Below the pieces are notes generated by a model, which was not told the origin of the DNA, ran no database searches, and worked only from the letters and a program-made list of their open reading frames with translations. A DNA stretch of 27,587 nt from JAITWN01 sp964546765 (lineage in GTDB: Bacteria; Pseudomonadota; Gammaproteobacteria; SZUA-140), in contig CAZJKV010000016.1 of assembly GCA_964546765.1 (NCBI GenBank), forward strand, positions 1-27,587, given 5' to 3'. A program made the position numbers and the translations under genes. Positions 20,098-27,587 of the stretch are shown here, piece after piece. The stretch's first letter is position 1. Every line of letters begins with the position of its first letter.

Positions 20098-23043
20098 ATG
20101 GGATACGCCTTTCACAGCTTGCGCGAGCGTCTGTTGCTGCTCGTGTTGTTCGCCAGCATCCCGGTGTTGTCGCTAATAGTTTATTCCGCTATTACTCAGC
20201 GTCACGCGGCCGTCGACGAAGCCGAGCGCAGCACCCAGAAACTGGTCTCTCTGGCTAGCCGGGAACAGTCGCAGTTGATAGCCGATACCCGTCAGATGCT
20301 GGTGACGCTCTCGCAGTTGCCTGCGCTATCTCCCGAGGCCCCAGTTCAGGGCTGCCGGGACCTGCTCGGGGCGATTCACCAGTCAAATACCCATTACACC
20401 AATATCGGGGTCGCCACACTTGACGGCGATATCTACTGCAGCGCCGTGGATCTGGCCCGGCCAGTCAATATCAGTGATCGCAGCTATTTCCGCCGCACCG
20501 TGGAATCACGCGGTTTCGGGATCGGTGACTACCAGATTGGCCGCCTGACCGGGATCAGGGCCCTCAATTTCGGTTATCCGGTCCTCGACCGCGAGGGTGC
20601 GGTGGTTTCGGTCATCTATGCCGCATTGAATCTTTCCTGGCTCAACAATCTGGCCGAAGGCGTCGATCTGCCTGCAGGTTCGACGATGACGCTGATCGAT
20701 AGCAGTGGCACTATCCTCGCGCGCTACCCCGAACCTGAAACCTGGGTCGGCACGTCGCAAAGAGGATCGGCTCTCGTCGAGGCAGTTTTGCAGCACCAGG
20801 GCGAGAAGAGCATGGTGCTCGGCGGCCTCGAGGGCCTGACGCGCCTGTACAGCTTCGCTCCTCTTCATGACGGCGCCACCGGAAGTGTCTATTTCGCTGT
20901 CGGTATTCTCGAGTCTGAGGTTTTTGCGGTCGTGAACCAGTCGCTGGTTCGTAATCTGTCGCTGATGCTCGTCGTTGTAATGCTCGCCCTTGCAGTTGCG
21001 TGGTTCGGCAGTAGTGCGCTTGTGATAAGGCCGGTACGCGCAATCACCCGTGCCGCACACAGTATTTCCAAGGGGGACATGAATGCACGGACGGGCCTGT
21101 ATTACGGCGATGATGAACTCGGGCGTCTGGCGCGTGATTTCGACATGATGGCTGCATCGTTGCAGCACGTCAACCGGGCCATGAAGACGCTCAGTGCAGG
21201 TAACCGGACCCTGGTACGTGCAAGCGACGAACAGGAACTTCTGTCAATTATGTGTCGAACGATTGTCGAGGTCGGAGGCTATCATGCCGCATGGATCGGA
21301 TATCTGGATAACAACGGCGAGTATCTGCGACCGGTTGTATTTGCGGGCTTCGATGAGGACAGCGCCGTCTCCAGAAATAATGCGCTCAGTCTGGACGAAC
21401 TGGCGCGGGATCATAGTCCATTCACCAGGCTGATGCATGGCAATTCTGCAACACCATTGCATTGCGATATCGGTGAGACCGGATTTTCGCCGTGGCCTGA
21501 CTGCAAAGAGATCGAGGGTTGTGCCGGCAGTATCGTAATGCCGCTGCGAGCGGCGGACAATCTGGTCGGCTTCATTTCGATCTACACACGTGATCCAGAT
21601 GCCTTCAATAAGGAAGAGATGGAGCTGCTTGAAGAGTTCGCAGGTGATATCGCTTTCGGGATAGCCTCGCTGAGAACACGGGAACAGCACAGAAAGGCGA
21701 CCGAGACGATAATGCACATGGTCATGCACGACAGCCTGACAGACCTGCCGAATCACGTATTCGTTCAGGACCGGCTCAAAGGGAATTTATCCGGTAGAGA
21801 TGCCGACGATCGATATTGCGCACTATTGCTGCTCGACATCGACCGGTTCCGGGAAATCAACTCTGCCCTCGGGTACTCCCAGGGAGACCTGTTGTTGCAG
21901 GAGGTCGCTCATCGACTTCGGTCGGTCGCCGGCGATAGCGATCTGGTGGCAAGGATGCGAGGTGACGAGTTTGCAATTCTCACGGCATCGCGCGATCCGG
22001 CAGTAATCGCGCAGACCGTGCTTGACGAGCTGGATCGACCGTTCAATCTCGGCGGCCTCACGCTCGCGATCAGCGCGACCATCGGAATCGCGCCGTTCAC
22101 GGAGCATGACGAGCAAGTCGAGCATCTGGTGCGGCATGCTGACGTCGCCATGCATGAGGCAAAAAAATCCGGCCGCAGGTTTCTCGTATACAGCGCGTCA
22201 CTGGGGGTCGATCTCGCGCGCAACCTGACAATGGCGGGAGAGCTGAAAAAGGCGATTGAATATGATGAGCTGGTGTTGTTTTATCAGCCCAAGGTTGAAA
22301 TGTCTGATATGAGCCTGGGCGGTGTCGAGGCGCTGGTACGCTGGCGACATCCGGTTCGGGGAATGATTCCTCCCAATGAATTCATCTCGCTCGCAGAACA
22401 CACCGGGCTTATCAAGCCGCTGACATGCTGGGTGCTCGAAACCGCGCTGCAGCAGAGCCGCGAATGGCATGCACAGGGCCGCGATATCTGCATCGCTGTC
22501 AATCTGTCTGCGAGGAATCTCCAGGATGCCCTGTTGACAGGTCAGTTACGATCGTTATTCGCCCGTACTGAAACCAGGCCCGAATGGCTGGAGCTGGAGC
22601 TCACCGAGAGCGCGATCATGAACGATCCGCTTAATGCGATGATGATCCTGAACAGCCTGAGTGAATCCGGTGTGCGGCTGTATATCGATGATTTCGGGAC
22701 CGGATATTCCTCTCTGGCATACCTTCAGCGACTTCCCGTGAATGCACTGAAAATCGACAAGTCCTTCGTCATCGATATGTTGAAGGACAGTGATCTGGCC
22801 AAGATAGTACGCTCAACGATCGATCTGGCGCACGATCTGGATCTCAAGGTAGTAGCCGAGGGAGTTGAGACGATCGAGGTCTGGAACAGTCTTCTCGAAC
22901 TGGGTTGTGATGCAGCACAGGGATTTTTTATCAGCCGACCATTGCCTGTCGCTGAATTTGAACAGTGGCTGGATCACTATCAAAATGACCCGCGGCGCTA
23001 TTTCCGCGAAAGCAGCGGCTACCCGACCGGCAACATTCTCTGA
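20098..23043 (+). CDS. Membrane sensor with Cache-HAMP-GAF-GGDEF-EAL domains
   Basis: This 981-residue protein probably turns over cyclic di-GMP in response to a periplasmic signal. Layout: membrane helix (about 12-30), double-Cache sensor (about 40-275), second helix (about 282-305), HAMP (about 306-358), GAF (about 375-530), GGDEF (about 545-705), EAL (about 725-965). The GGDEF motif reads RGDEF (residues 621-625) and the usual inhibitory RxxD is GDSD, so cyclase activity and feedback are uncertain. The EAL domain looks complete: EALVRW (Glu744), NLSARN, LELTES, DDFGTG (Asp864-Asp865), LKIDKSF, EGVE (Glu921) and AQGFF. It is most likely a phosphodiesterase. The ATG has only a weak ribosome site. 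Confidence 0.9.
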   Translation: MGYAFHSLRERLLLLVLFASIPVLSLIVYSAITQRHAAVDEAERSTQKLVSLASREQSQLIADTRQMLVTLSQLPALSPEAPVQGCRDLLGAIHQSNTHYTNIGVATLDGDIYCSAVDLARPVNISDRSYFRRTVESRGFGIGDYQIGRLTGIRALNFGYPVLDREGAVVSVIYAALNLSWLNNLAEGVDLPAGSTMTLIDSSGTILARYPEPETWVGTSQRGSALVEAVLQHQGEKSMVLGGLEGLTRLYSFAPLHDGATGSVYFAVGILESEVFAVVNQSLVRNLSLMLVVVMLALAVAWFGSSALVIRPVRAITRAAHSISKGDMNARTGLYYGDDELGRLARDFDMMAASLQHVNRAMKTLSAGNRTLVRASDEQELLSIMCRTIVEVGGYHAAWIGYLDNNGEYLRPVVFAGFDEDSAVSRNNALSLDELARDHSPFTRLMHGNSATPLHCDIGETGFSPWPDCKEIEGCAGSIVMPLRAADNLVGFISIYTRDPDAFNKEEMELLEEFAGDIAFGIASLRTREQHRKATETIMHMVMHDSLTDLPNHVFVQDRLKGNLSGRDADDRYCALLLLDIDRFREINSALGYSQGDLLLQEVAHRLRSVAGDSDLVARMRGDEFAILTASRDPAVIAQTVLDELDRPFNLGGLTLAISATIGIAPFTEHDEQVEHLVRHADVAMHEAKKSGRRFLVYSASLGVDLARNLTMAGELKKAIEYDELVLFYQPKVEMSDMSLGGVEALVRWRHPVRGMIPPNEFISLAEHTGLIKPLTCWVLETALQQSREWHAQGRDICIAVNLSARNLQDALLTGQLRSLFARTETRPEWLELELTESAIMNDPLNAMMILNSLSESGVRLYIDDFGTGYSSLAYLQRLPVNALKIDKSFVIDMLKDSDLAKIVRSTIDLAHDLDLKVVAEGVETIEVWNSLLELGCDAAQGFFISRPLPVAEFEQWLDHYQNDPRRYFRESSGYPTGNIL

Positions 23044-23093
23044 CGCCTGTAAAATTACCCCCGCGGCGTTACAAATGCTTATGCATGGTGGAT

Positions 23094-23118
23094 ATTACCC
23101 CACGGTAATTGGGGTAAT
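23094..23118. repeat. ATTACCCC inverted repeat upstream of fbpA
   Basis: ATTACCCC (23094-23101) and GGGGTAAT (23111-23118) are a perfect inverted repeat around nine bases. A third copy of ATTACCCC is at 23054-23061, and GGTAATTG/GGGTAATTG form a direct repeat inside. The palindrome ends exactly at the -35 element of the fbpA promoter. There is no T-run, so a protein-binding site is likelier than a terminator. Confidence 0.5.
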
Positions 23119-23165
23119 TGACAACGGACATTGCTTGAATTAAAGTACGACTAATTCTCATTTGC
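23118..23165 (+). promoter_or_regulatory. fbpA promoter with Fur-like box
   Basis: A perfect -35 TTGACA (23118-23123) is 17 bases from TAAAGT (23141-23146). Directly after it, 23147-23165 reads, on the minus strand, GCAAATGAGAATTAGTCGT, matching the 19-base Fur consensus at about 11 positions. Fur with iron would cover the start site. Confidence 0.6.
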
Positions 23166-23187
23166 ATTAATAATGCCCGGAACGCCA

Positions 23188-24192
23188 ATGCAATCCCGAA
23201 ATCGCTGGTTTGCGATTCTGACGGCCACCCTGTTGCTCGTGCCCTGCGCTTATGCCGAGGAGAACCTGATCGTCTACTCGTCACGCAACGAGCACCTGAT
23301 CAAGCCCCTGTTCGATCTCTACACTGCCAGTACCGGCGTCTCGATCCGCTATGTCACCGATCAGGGTGGTCCGCTGATCGCCCGTCTCAAGGCCGAAGGC
23401 GCGAACACCCGCGCCGACCTGTTGATCACCGTCGACGCCGGCAATCTCTGGCAGGCAGCGAACGAAGGTCTGCTCGCGCCGGTCGCCTCACCGACGCTGA
23501 TCTCGAACATCCCGACCCATCTTCGCGATGCCGACCACCGCTGGTTCGGTCTCTCGGCGCGGGCCCGCACGATCGTCTACAGCACGGAACGGGTCGATCC
23601 TGATGCATTGTCGACCTACGAGGCGCTCGCCGGCCCGGAATGGAAGGGGCGGCTGTGCCTGCGCACGTCGCGCCAGGTCTATAACCAGTCGATGGTCGCG
23701 ATGATGATCGCGCGGCTCGGCGCCGCGGAGACCGAGCGGGTCGTGCGCGGCTGGGTCGCGAATCTCGCCGCGCCGCCGTTTTCGAACGACACCGCGGTCA
23801 TGCGCGCGATCGAGGCGGGCCAGTGCGACGTCGGGATCGTCAACAGCTATTATTTCGGGCGCCTGGAGCAGGAAAACCCCGAGATCCCGCTCGCCCTGTT
23901 CTGGGCGAACCAGGACAGCGGCGGTGTGCATGTCAATGTCTCCGGTGCGGGCGTCACGCGCCATGCGCGCAATCCCGATCAGGCGGTGCTGTTGCTCGAA
24001 TGGCTGGCGTCCCCCGAGGCCCAGCGCCTGTTCGCCGGGCTGAATCACGAATACCCGGTCAATCCCGCGGTAGCGCCTGACCCGCAAGTCAGCGCCTGGG
24101 GGGCGTTCGTCCAGGATGAGCGCAATATCTCGGAGGCCGGTCGCCTGCAGGCACAGGCCGTGATGCTGATGGATCGCGCTGGCTATCGCTGA
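23188..24192 (+). CDS. fbpA: Ferric iron ABC transporter, periplasmic binding protein
   Basis: The 334-residue protein has a Sec signal peptide (MQSRNRWFAILTATLLLVPCAYA) and begins its mature part with ENLIVYSSRNEHLIKPLFDLY, the FbpA/FutA/IdiA signature. IVNSYYFGRLEQE carries the tandem tyrosines that bind ferric iron in this family. The start at 23188 has a GGAA five bases upstream; the in-frame ATG at 23173 would add five residues and lacks a ribosome site. It is followed by fbpB with one base between stop and start. A Fur-like promoter fits iron repression. Confidence 0.9.
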   Translation: MQSRNRWFAILTATLLLVPCAYAEENLIVYSSRNEHLIKPLFDLYTASTGVSIRYVTDQGGPLIARLKAEGANTRADLLITVDAGNLWQAANEGLLAPVASPTLISNIPTHLRDADHRWFGLSARARTIVYSTERVDPDALSTYEALAGPEWKGRLCLRTSRQVYNQSMVAMMIARLGAAETERVVRGWVANLAAPPFSNDTAVMRAIEAGQCDVGIVNSYYFGRLEQENPEIPLALFWANQDSGGVHVNVSGAGVTRHARNPDQAVLLLEWLASPEAQRLFAGLNHEYPVNPAVAPDPQVSAWGAFVQDERNISEAGRLQAQAVMLMDRAGYR

Positions 24193-24193
24193 C

Positions 24194-25882
24194 ATGGCGG
24201 CGGGCGCACCGGGCATCGCAACCGCACCCCGGCCCGCACCGGCAGGTCGGATACCGGTTCACCGGCGCATACTCCACAGCATCGGCATCTGGCATCTGCT
24301 CAGTCTGACGCTCGCGATCATAGTCGCGTGGCCGCTATTCGTGATCTTTTCCGCGTGGTTCCAGCCGGAAAGCGAGATCTGGCGGCACCTTGCCGACACG
24401 GTGCTTGCCGACCTGGTCATCAACACGCTGGTGCTGGTGTCCGGGGTCACCCTCGGCGTACTGGTGCTCGGTGTCGGGCTGGCCTGGCTGACCGCGCTGT
24501 GCGAGTTTCCGGGTCGTCGTTTCTTCGACTGGGCGTTGATGCTGCCGCTCGCGATGCCGGCCTATGTGCTCGCGTTCGTCGTCGTGGGCCTGCTCGACTA
24601 CTCGGGCCCGGTGCAGGGCCTGCTGCGATCGGCCTTCGGACCCGGCGGCTACTGGTTCCCCGAGATCCGCTCGACCGGCGGCGTGATCGTAGTCATGGTG
24701 CTGGTGTTCTATCCCTATGTCTACATGCTGACGCGCGCGGCGTTCCTGACCCAGGGGCGCAGCACGCTGGAATCGGCGCGCGTGCTCGGACTCGGGCCGT
24801 GGTCGGCGTTTTATCACGGGGTGTTGCCGATGGCGCGGCCGGCGATCGCCGCCGGGACCGCGCTCGCCGTGATGGAGACCCTCGCCGATTTCGGCGCCGT
24901 CTCGATCTTCAATTTCGATACCTTTACGACTGCGATCTACAAGGCCTGGTTCGGACTTTTCAGCATCCAGGCGGCCTCCCAGTTGGCCACGCTTCTGTTG
25001 CTGTTCGTTATGCTGGGCCTGCTCGCCGAACGCCAGTTGCGCGGCCGCGCCCGTTATCACGATGCATCGCACGCTGCGCGCCAGCAGCGTTATGTGTTGC
25101 GCGGCCGGACTGCATGGCTGGCAACAGCCGCTGCCGGCACGGTGTTTCTGCTCGCTTTCATGATCCCGCTGGCGCAATTGCTGATCTGGGCCTGGCAGGT
25201 GCTGTCGACCGATATCGATGCGCGCTATCTCGCGCTGCTGTCGCACACGCTATTTCTCGGCGCGAGCGCCGCGCTGATTACCGTCGCTTGCGCCCTGCTG
25301 CTTGCATATACCCGCCGGCGCCGCAATGACAGGATCACAGCGACGGCGATCGGCATCGCGACGCTAGGTTACGCGCTGCCGGGTTCGGTGCTCGCGGTCG
25401 GCATCATGATCTCGTTCACCGGCTTCGATCACTACGTCGGACGGGTGCTTGCGCTGTTCGGCGGCGAGTGGTCGGGGCGGCTCCTCGGTGGCACGGTAGT
25501 CGCACTGTTGCTCGCCTATATCGTGCGATTCATGGCAGTCGCCTATGGGCCGATTGAAAGCGGACTCGGGCGCATACATCCCGGCCTGCCGGATGCCGCG
25601 CGCAACCTCGGGGCCGCGCCCGGTGAGGTGCTGCGCAGGATCTATCTCCCCTTGCTGCGCCCGGGTCTGCTGACGGCGGCGCTGCTGGTGCTCGTTGATG
25701 TGATGAAGGAGATGCCGGCAACCCTGCTGTTGCGCCCGTTCGGCTGGGATACACTGGCGGTGCGCATCTTTGAACTGACCACCGAAGGTCACTGGGAGCG
25801 CGCGGCGCTGCCGGCGGTGACCCTGGTGCTCGCAGGCCTGATCCCCGTCTTTATCCTCGTTCGTCGAACCGTCAACCGCTGA
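24194..25882 (+). CDS. fbpB: Ferric iron ABC transporter permease (fused double domain)
   Basis: The 562-residue protein has two six-helix permease halves with the inner-membrane component signatures: ESARVLGLGPWSAFYHGVLPMARPAIAAG in the first (about 195-225) and DAARNLGAAPGEVLRRIYLPLLRPGL in the second (about 465-490), the EAA loops that contact the ATPase. This fused layout is typical of FbpB/ThiP-type ferric iron importers. It starts one base after the fbpA stop. The matching ATPase (fbpC) is not next; the following gene encodes a peptidase. Confidence 0.92.
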   Translation: MAAGAPGIATAPRPAPAGRIPVHRRILHSIGIWHLLSLTLAIIVAWPLFVIFSAWFQPESEIWRHLADTVLADLVINTLVLVSGVTLGVLVLGVGLAWLTALCEFPGRRFFDWALMLPLAMPAYVLAFVVVGLLDYSGPVQGLLRSAFGPGGYWFPEIRSTGGVIVVMVLVFYPYVYMLTRAAFLTQGRSTLESARVLGLGPWSAFYHGVLPMARPAIAAGTALAVMETLADFGAVSIFNFDTFTTAIYKAWFGLFSIQAASQLATLLLLFVMLGLLAERQLRGRARYHDASHAARQQRYVLRGRTAWLATAAAGTVFLLAFMIPLAQLLIWAWQVLSTDIDARYLALLSHTLFLGASAALITVACALLLAYTRRRRNDRITATAIGIATLGYALPGSVLAVGIMISFTGFDHYVGRVLALFGGEWSGRLLGGTVVALLLAYIVRFMAVAYGPIESGLGRIHPGLPDAARNLGAAPGEVLRRIYLPLLRPGLLTAALLVLVDVMKEMPATLLLRPFGWDTLAVRIFELTTEGHWERAALPAVTLVLAGLIPVFILVRRTVNR

Positions 25883-25942
25883 AGGGTCTGACCCCTGTCC
25901 GGATATCTGGCAGAATGGGCGCCAGAGTGAGGATCCTGCCGC

Positions 25943-26749
25943 ATGTCGATGTTTCGTGAGTGGCGCCGCAAGCGCTGGCTCAGGCGTTTTCCCCTGTCCG
26001 ATGCGCTCTGGGTTCGCGCCACTGAACGCCTGCCGATCCTTCAGGGTTACGACGATACTTCGCTGCAACACCTGCGCGAGCTGACCACGATCTTCCTCAG
26101 AGAAAAGGATTTCACGGCGACCCACGACCTGGTGTTGACCGAGGCGATGCGAGTAAGGATCGCGATACAGGCCTGCGTACCGGTGCTGAATCTCGGTCTC
26201 GACTGGTACCGCGGCTGGCGAACCCTCGTCATCTACCCCGGCAGGTTCAGGCACCGGCGCCGGGAGACCGACGACGACGGACTCGTGCACGAGTGGGACC
26301 AGATCATGAGCGGCGAGGCCTGGGAGCAGGGTCCGGTGATCCTGTCCTGGGCCGATGTGACGGCTTCCGGGCGACACCAGGGATACAACGTGGTCATCCA
26401 TGAGTTAGCGCACAAGCTCGACATGCTGAACGGCGCGCCGGACGGCTTTCCGCCCCTGCATCAAGGCATGGACAGCCGGGTCTGGACCGCGGTATTCACC
26501 GAGGCCTTCGCAGACTTGAAAGGGCGTCTGGACGCGGGTATCGAGACGCCGGTCGATCCCTATGCTGCCGAGGAGCCGGGTGAGTTCTTCGCCGTCCTGA
26601 GCGAGTACTTTTTCGAACTCCCCGGGACCCTGGACCAGGCCTGGCCTGGGGTCTATGCACAGCTGCGGGATTTTTACCGCCAGGACCCGCTGCGCCGCGC
26701 CGCCGGCCGTCCGACCGATAAACAGGCGACAGACCGGGGCGATCGCTAG
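25943..26749 (+). CDS. mtfA: Zinc-dependent peptidase, MtfA/M90 family
   Basis: The 268-residue protein has the zinc-binding HELAHKLDMLNG (HExxH, about residues 154-165) and the downstream EFFAVLSEYFFE segment with the likely third ligand Glu (about 214). GAWEQGPVILSW-like context and the N-terminal basic segment also match MtfA. In E. coli MtfA binds the repressor Mlc and has aminopeptidase activity. No Mlc or sugar gene is nearby here. It lies 60 bases after fbpB, and an imperfect GGGTC/GACCC palindrome at about 25885-25895 precedes it. Confidence 0.88.
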   Translation: MSMFREWRRKRWLRRFPLSDALWVRATERLPILQGYDDTSLQHLRELTTIFLREKDFTATHDLVLTEAMRVRIAIQACVPVLNLGLDWYRGWRTLVIYPGRFRHRRRETDDDGLVHEWDQIMSGEAWEQGPVILSWADVTASGRHQGYNVVIHELAHKLDMLNGAPDGFPPLHQGMDSRVWTAVFTEAFADLKGRLDAGIETPVDPYAAEEPGEFFAVLSEYFFELPGTLDQAWPGVYAQLRDFYRQDPLRRAAGRPTDKQATDRGDR

Positions 26750-26777
26750 TATCATAGACCTATCCGGCGTGTGGATA

Positions 26778-26802
26778 ATACTTGACTAATTTAGTCAGGT
26801 AT
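26778..26802 (+). promoter_or_regulatory. IscR type 1 site over the sufB promoter
   Basis: The 25 bases agree at every position with the IscR type 1 consensus ATASYYGACTRWWWYAGTCRRSTAT: left half ATACTTGACT (26778-26787), AATTT, right half AGTCAGGTAT (26793-26802). TTGACT within it (26782-26787) can serve as a -35, with TATCGT (26805-26810) 17 bases downstream as a -10. Bound regulator would block RNA polymerase. [2Fe-2S] IscR-type Rrf2 proteins use such sites to repress cluster-assembly genes when clusters are plentiful. Confidence 0.8.
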
Positions 26803-26889
26803 TATATCGTTGTCCCCGAAGTATCGATTATCTCTCTGATTCATAATTATTTCCCACAAGGCATGCGTAGTAGCGCGAGTGAGGAGCTG

Positions 26890-27587
26890 ATGGCTGACGC
26901 GAGTCAAAAACTCGAACACCTGATCGACCGGGAGTACAAGGCCGGTTTCATCACCGATCTCGAACAGGTAAGTCTGCCGCCCGGCCTCGACGAGGGCATC
27001 ATCCGCCAGATCTCGGCGCTGAAGGACGAACCCGGGTTCATGCTCGAATGGCGACTCCAGGCCTACCGTCACTGGCTGACGATGCAGGAGCCGAAGTGGG
27101 CCCATGTGCATTACCCGCCGGTGGATTTTCAGGCGCTGAGCTATTTCTCCAAGCCGAAGCGAGACGAGGACCGCCCGCAGAGCCTGGACGAGGTAGATCC
27201 GAAGCTGCTCGAGACCTATGCGAAGCTCGGCATCCCGCTGCACGAGCAGGAGATGCTCGCCGGGGTCGCCGTCGACGCGGTATTCGACAGTGTATCGATC
27301 GCGACGACCTACAAGGACAAGCTCGCCGAACTCGGCATCATCTTCTGCTCGTTCTCCGAGGCCGTGCACAATCACCCCGAACTCGTGCAGAAATATCTCG
27401 GAACCGTCGTCCCGCATACCGACAATTTCTACGCCAGCCTGAATTCCGCGGTCTTCAGCGACGGCTCGTTCGTCTATATCCCGCCGGGCGTACGCTGTCC
27501 GATGGAGCTTTCGACCTATTTCCGCATCAATGCCGCGAACACCGGCCAGTTCGAGCGCACGCTGATCATTGCCGACGAGGGCGCCTA
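26890..27587 (+). CDS. sufB: Fe-S cluster assembly scaffold SufB, 5' part
   Basis: The frame is open to the window edge: 232 codons, about half of a usual SufB of roughly 480. The N-terminal signatures are present: REYKAGFITDLEQ, LPPGLDEGIIRQISALKDEPGFMLEWRL, EPKWAHVHYPPVDFQ, SYFSKPK, and further on FCSFSEAVHNHPELVQKYLG, NFYASLNSAVFSDGSFVYIPPGV and CPMELSTYFRINA. SufB builds Fe-S clusters with SufC and SufD. The ATG at 26890 follows GAGGAG (26881-26886) by three bases. It is controlled by an IscR-type site; no regulator gene is adjacent, and sufCD probably follow beyond the window. Confidence 0.95.
   Translation, partial: MADASQKLEHLIDREYKAGFITDLEQVSLPPGLDEGIIRQISALKDEPGFMLEWRLQAYRHWLTMQEPKWAHVHYPPVDFQALSYFSKPKRDEDRPQSLDEVDPKLLETYAKLGIPLHEQEMLAGVAVDAVFDSVSIATTYKDKLAELGIIFCSFSEAVHNHPELVQKYLGTVVPHTDNFYASLNSAVFSDGSFVYIPPGVRCPMELSTYFRINAANTGQFERTLIIADEGA

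Noticed and set aside
23094..23118. Terminator after the GGDEF-EAL gene
   Set aside because: The stem is not GC-rich beyond the CCCC/GGGG core and has no T-run; it abuts a -35 element, so an operator is more likely.

Overview
The window is GC-rich, densely coded bacterial chromosome. Its gene families, Fur- and IscR-type sites and sigma-54 promoters suggest a gammaproteobacterium, perhaps near Chromatiales/Ectothiorhodospiraceae. That placement is inference; there is no rRNA or other marker gene here.

Positions 1-9274 form a nitrate-assimilation locus. It holds an ANTAR-domain antiterminator (nasT, minus strand), a divergent molybdenum-cofactor operon (moaB-moeA-mobA), and nirB-nirD-nasA for nitrite and nitrate reduction. 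Four good sigma-54 (-24/-12) promoters and two NtrC-like sites are visible. Two 5' leaders, one before nirB and one at the left edge leading to a gene cut off by the window, each carry a pair of hairpins with six-base loops having A at position 1 and G at position 4. In both, the second hairpin overlaps the 5' arm of a terminator-like hairpin. This is the known architecture of ANTAR-controlled transcription attenuation. It implies two layers of control: NtrC/sigma-54 for nitrogen limitation and NasT for nitrate/nitrite. The NasS sensor partner is not seen.

Positions 9275-11500 are a small accessory patch. It has an antitoxin whose PIN toxin seems reduced to a few codons, a HigA antitoxin whose HigB toxin survives only as its C-terminal tail, an array of four short inverted repeats, a 79-residue unknown protein and an MIF-family tautomerase.

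Positions 11562-17833 encode exported proteins: two lipoproteins that each carry seven repeats (one FG-GAP-like, one CWAVG/RWDG with regular cysteine pairs, both suggesting beta-propellers), an uncharacterised periplasmic protein, and a periplasmic phosphatase-like protein on the opposite strand.

Positions 17914-23043 hold a DUF2892 membrane protein with an intrinsic terminator, a Crp/Fnr-family regulator, Dps, and a large membrane sensor with Cache-HAMP-GAF-GGDEF-EAL layout.

Positions 23044-27587 concern iron: a Fur-type promoter, fbpA-fbpB (ferric iron ABC importer without its ATPase gene here), an MtfA-type metallopeptidase, and the start of sufB. The sufB promoter is covered by a full match to the IscR type 1 consensus. 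No CRISPR array, tRNA, rRNA or intact insertion sequence was seen.
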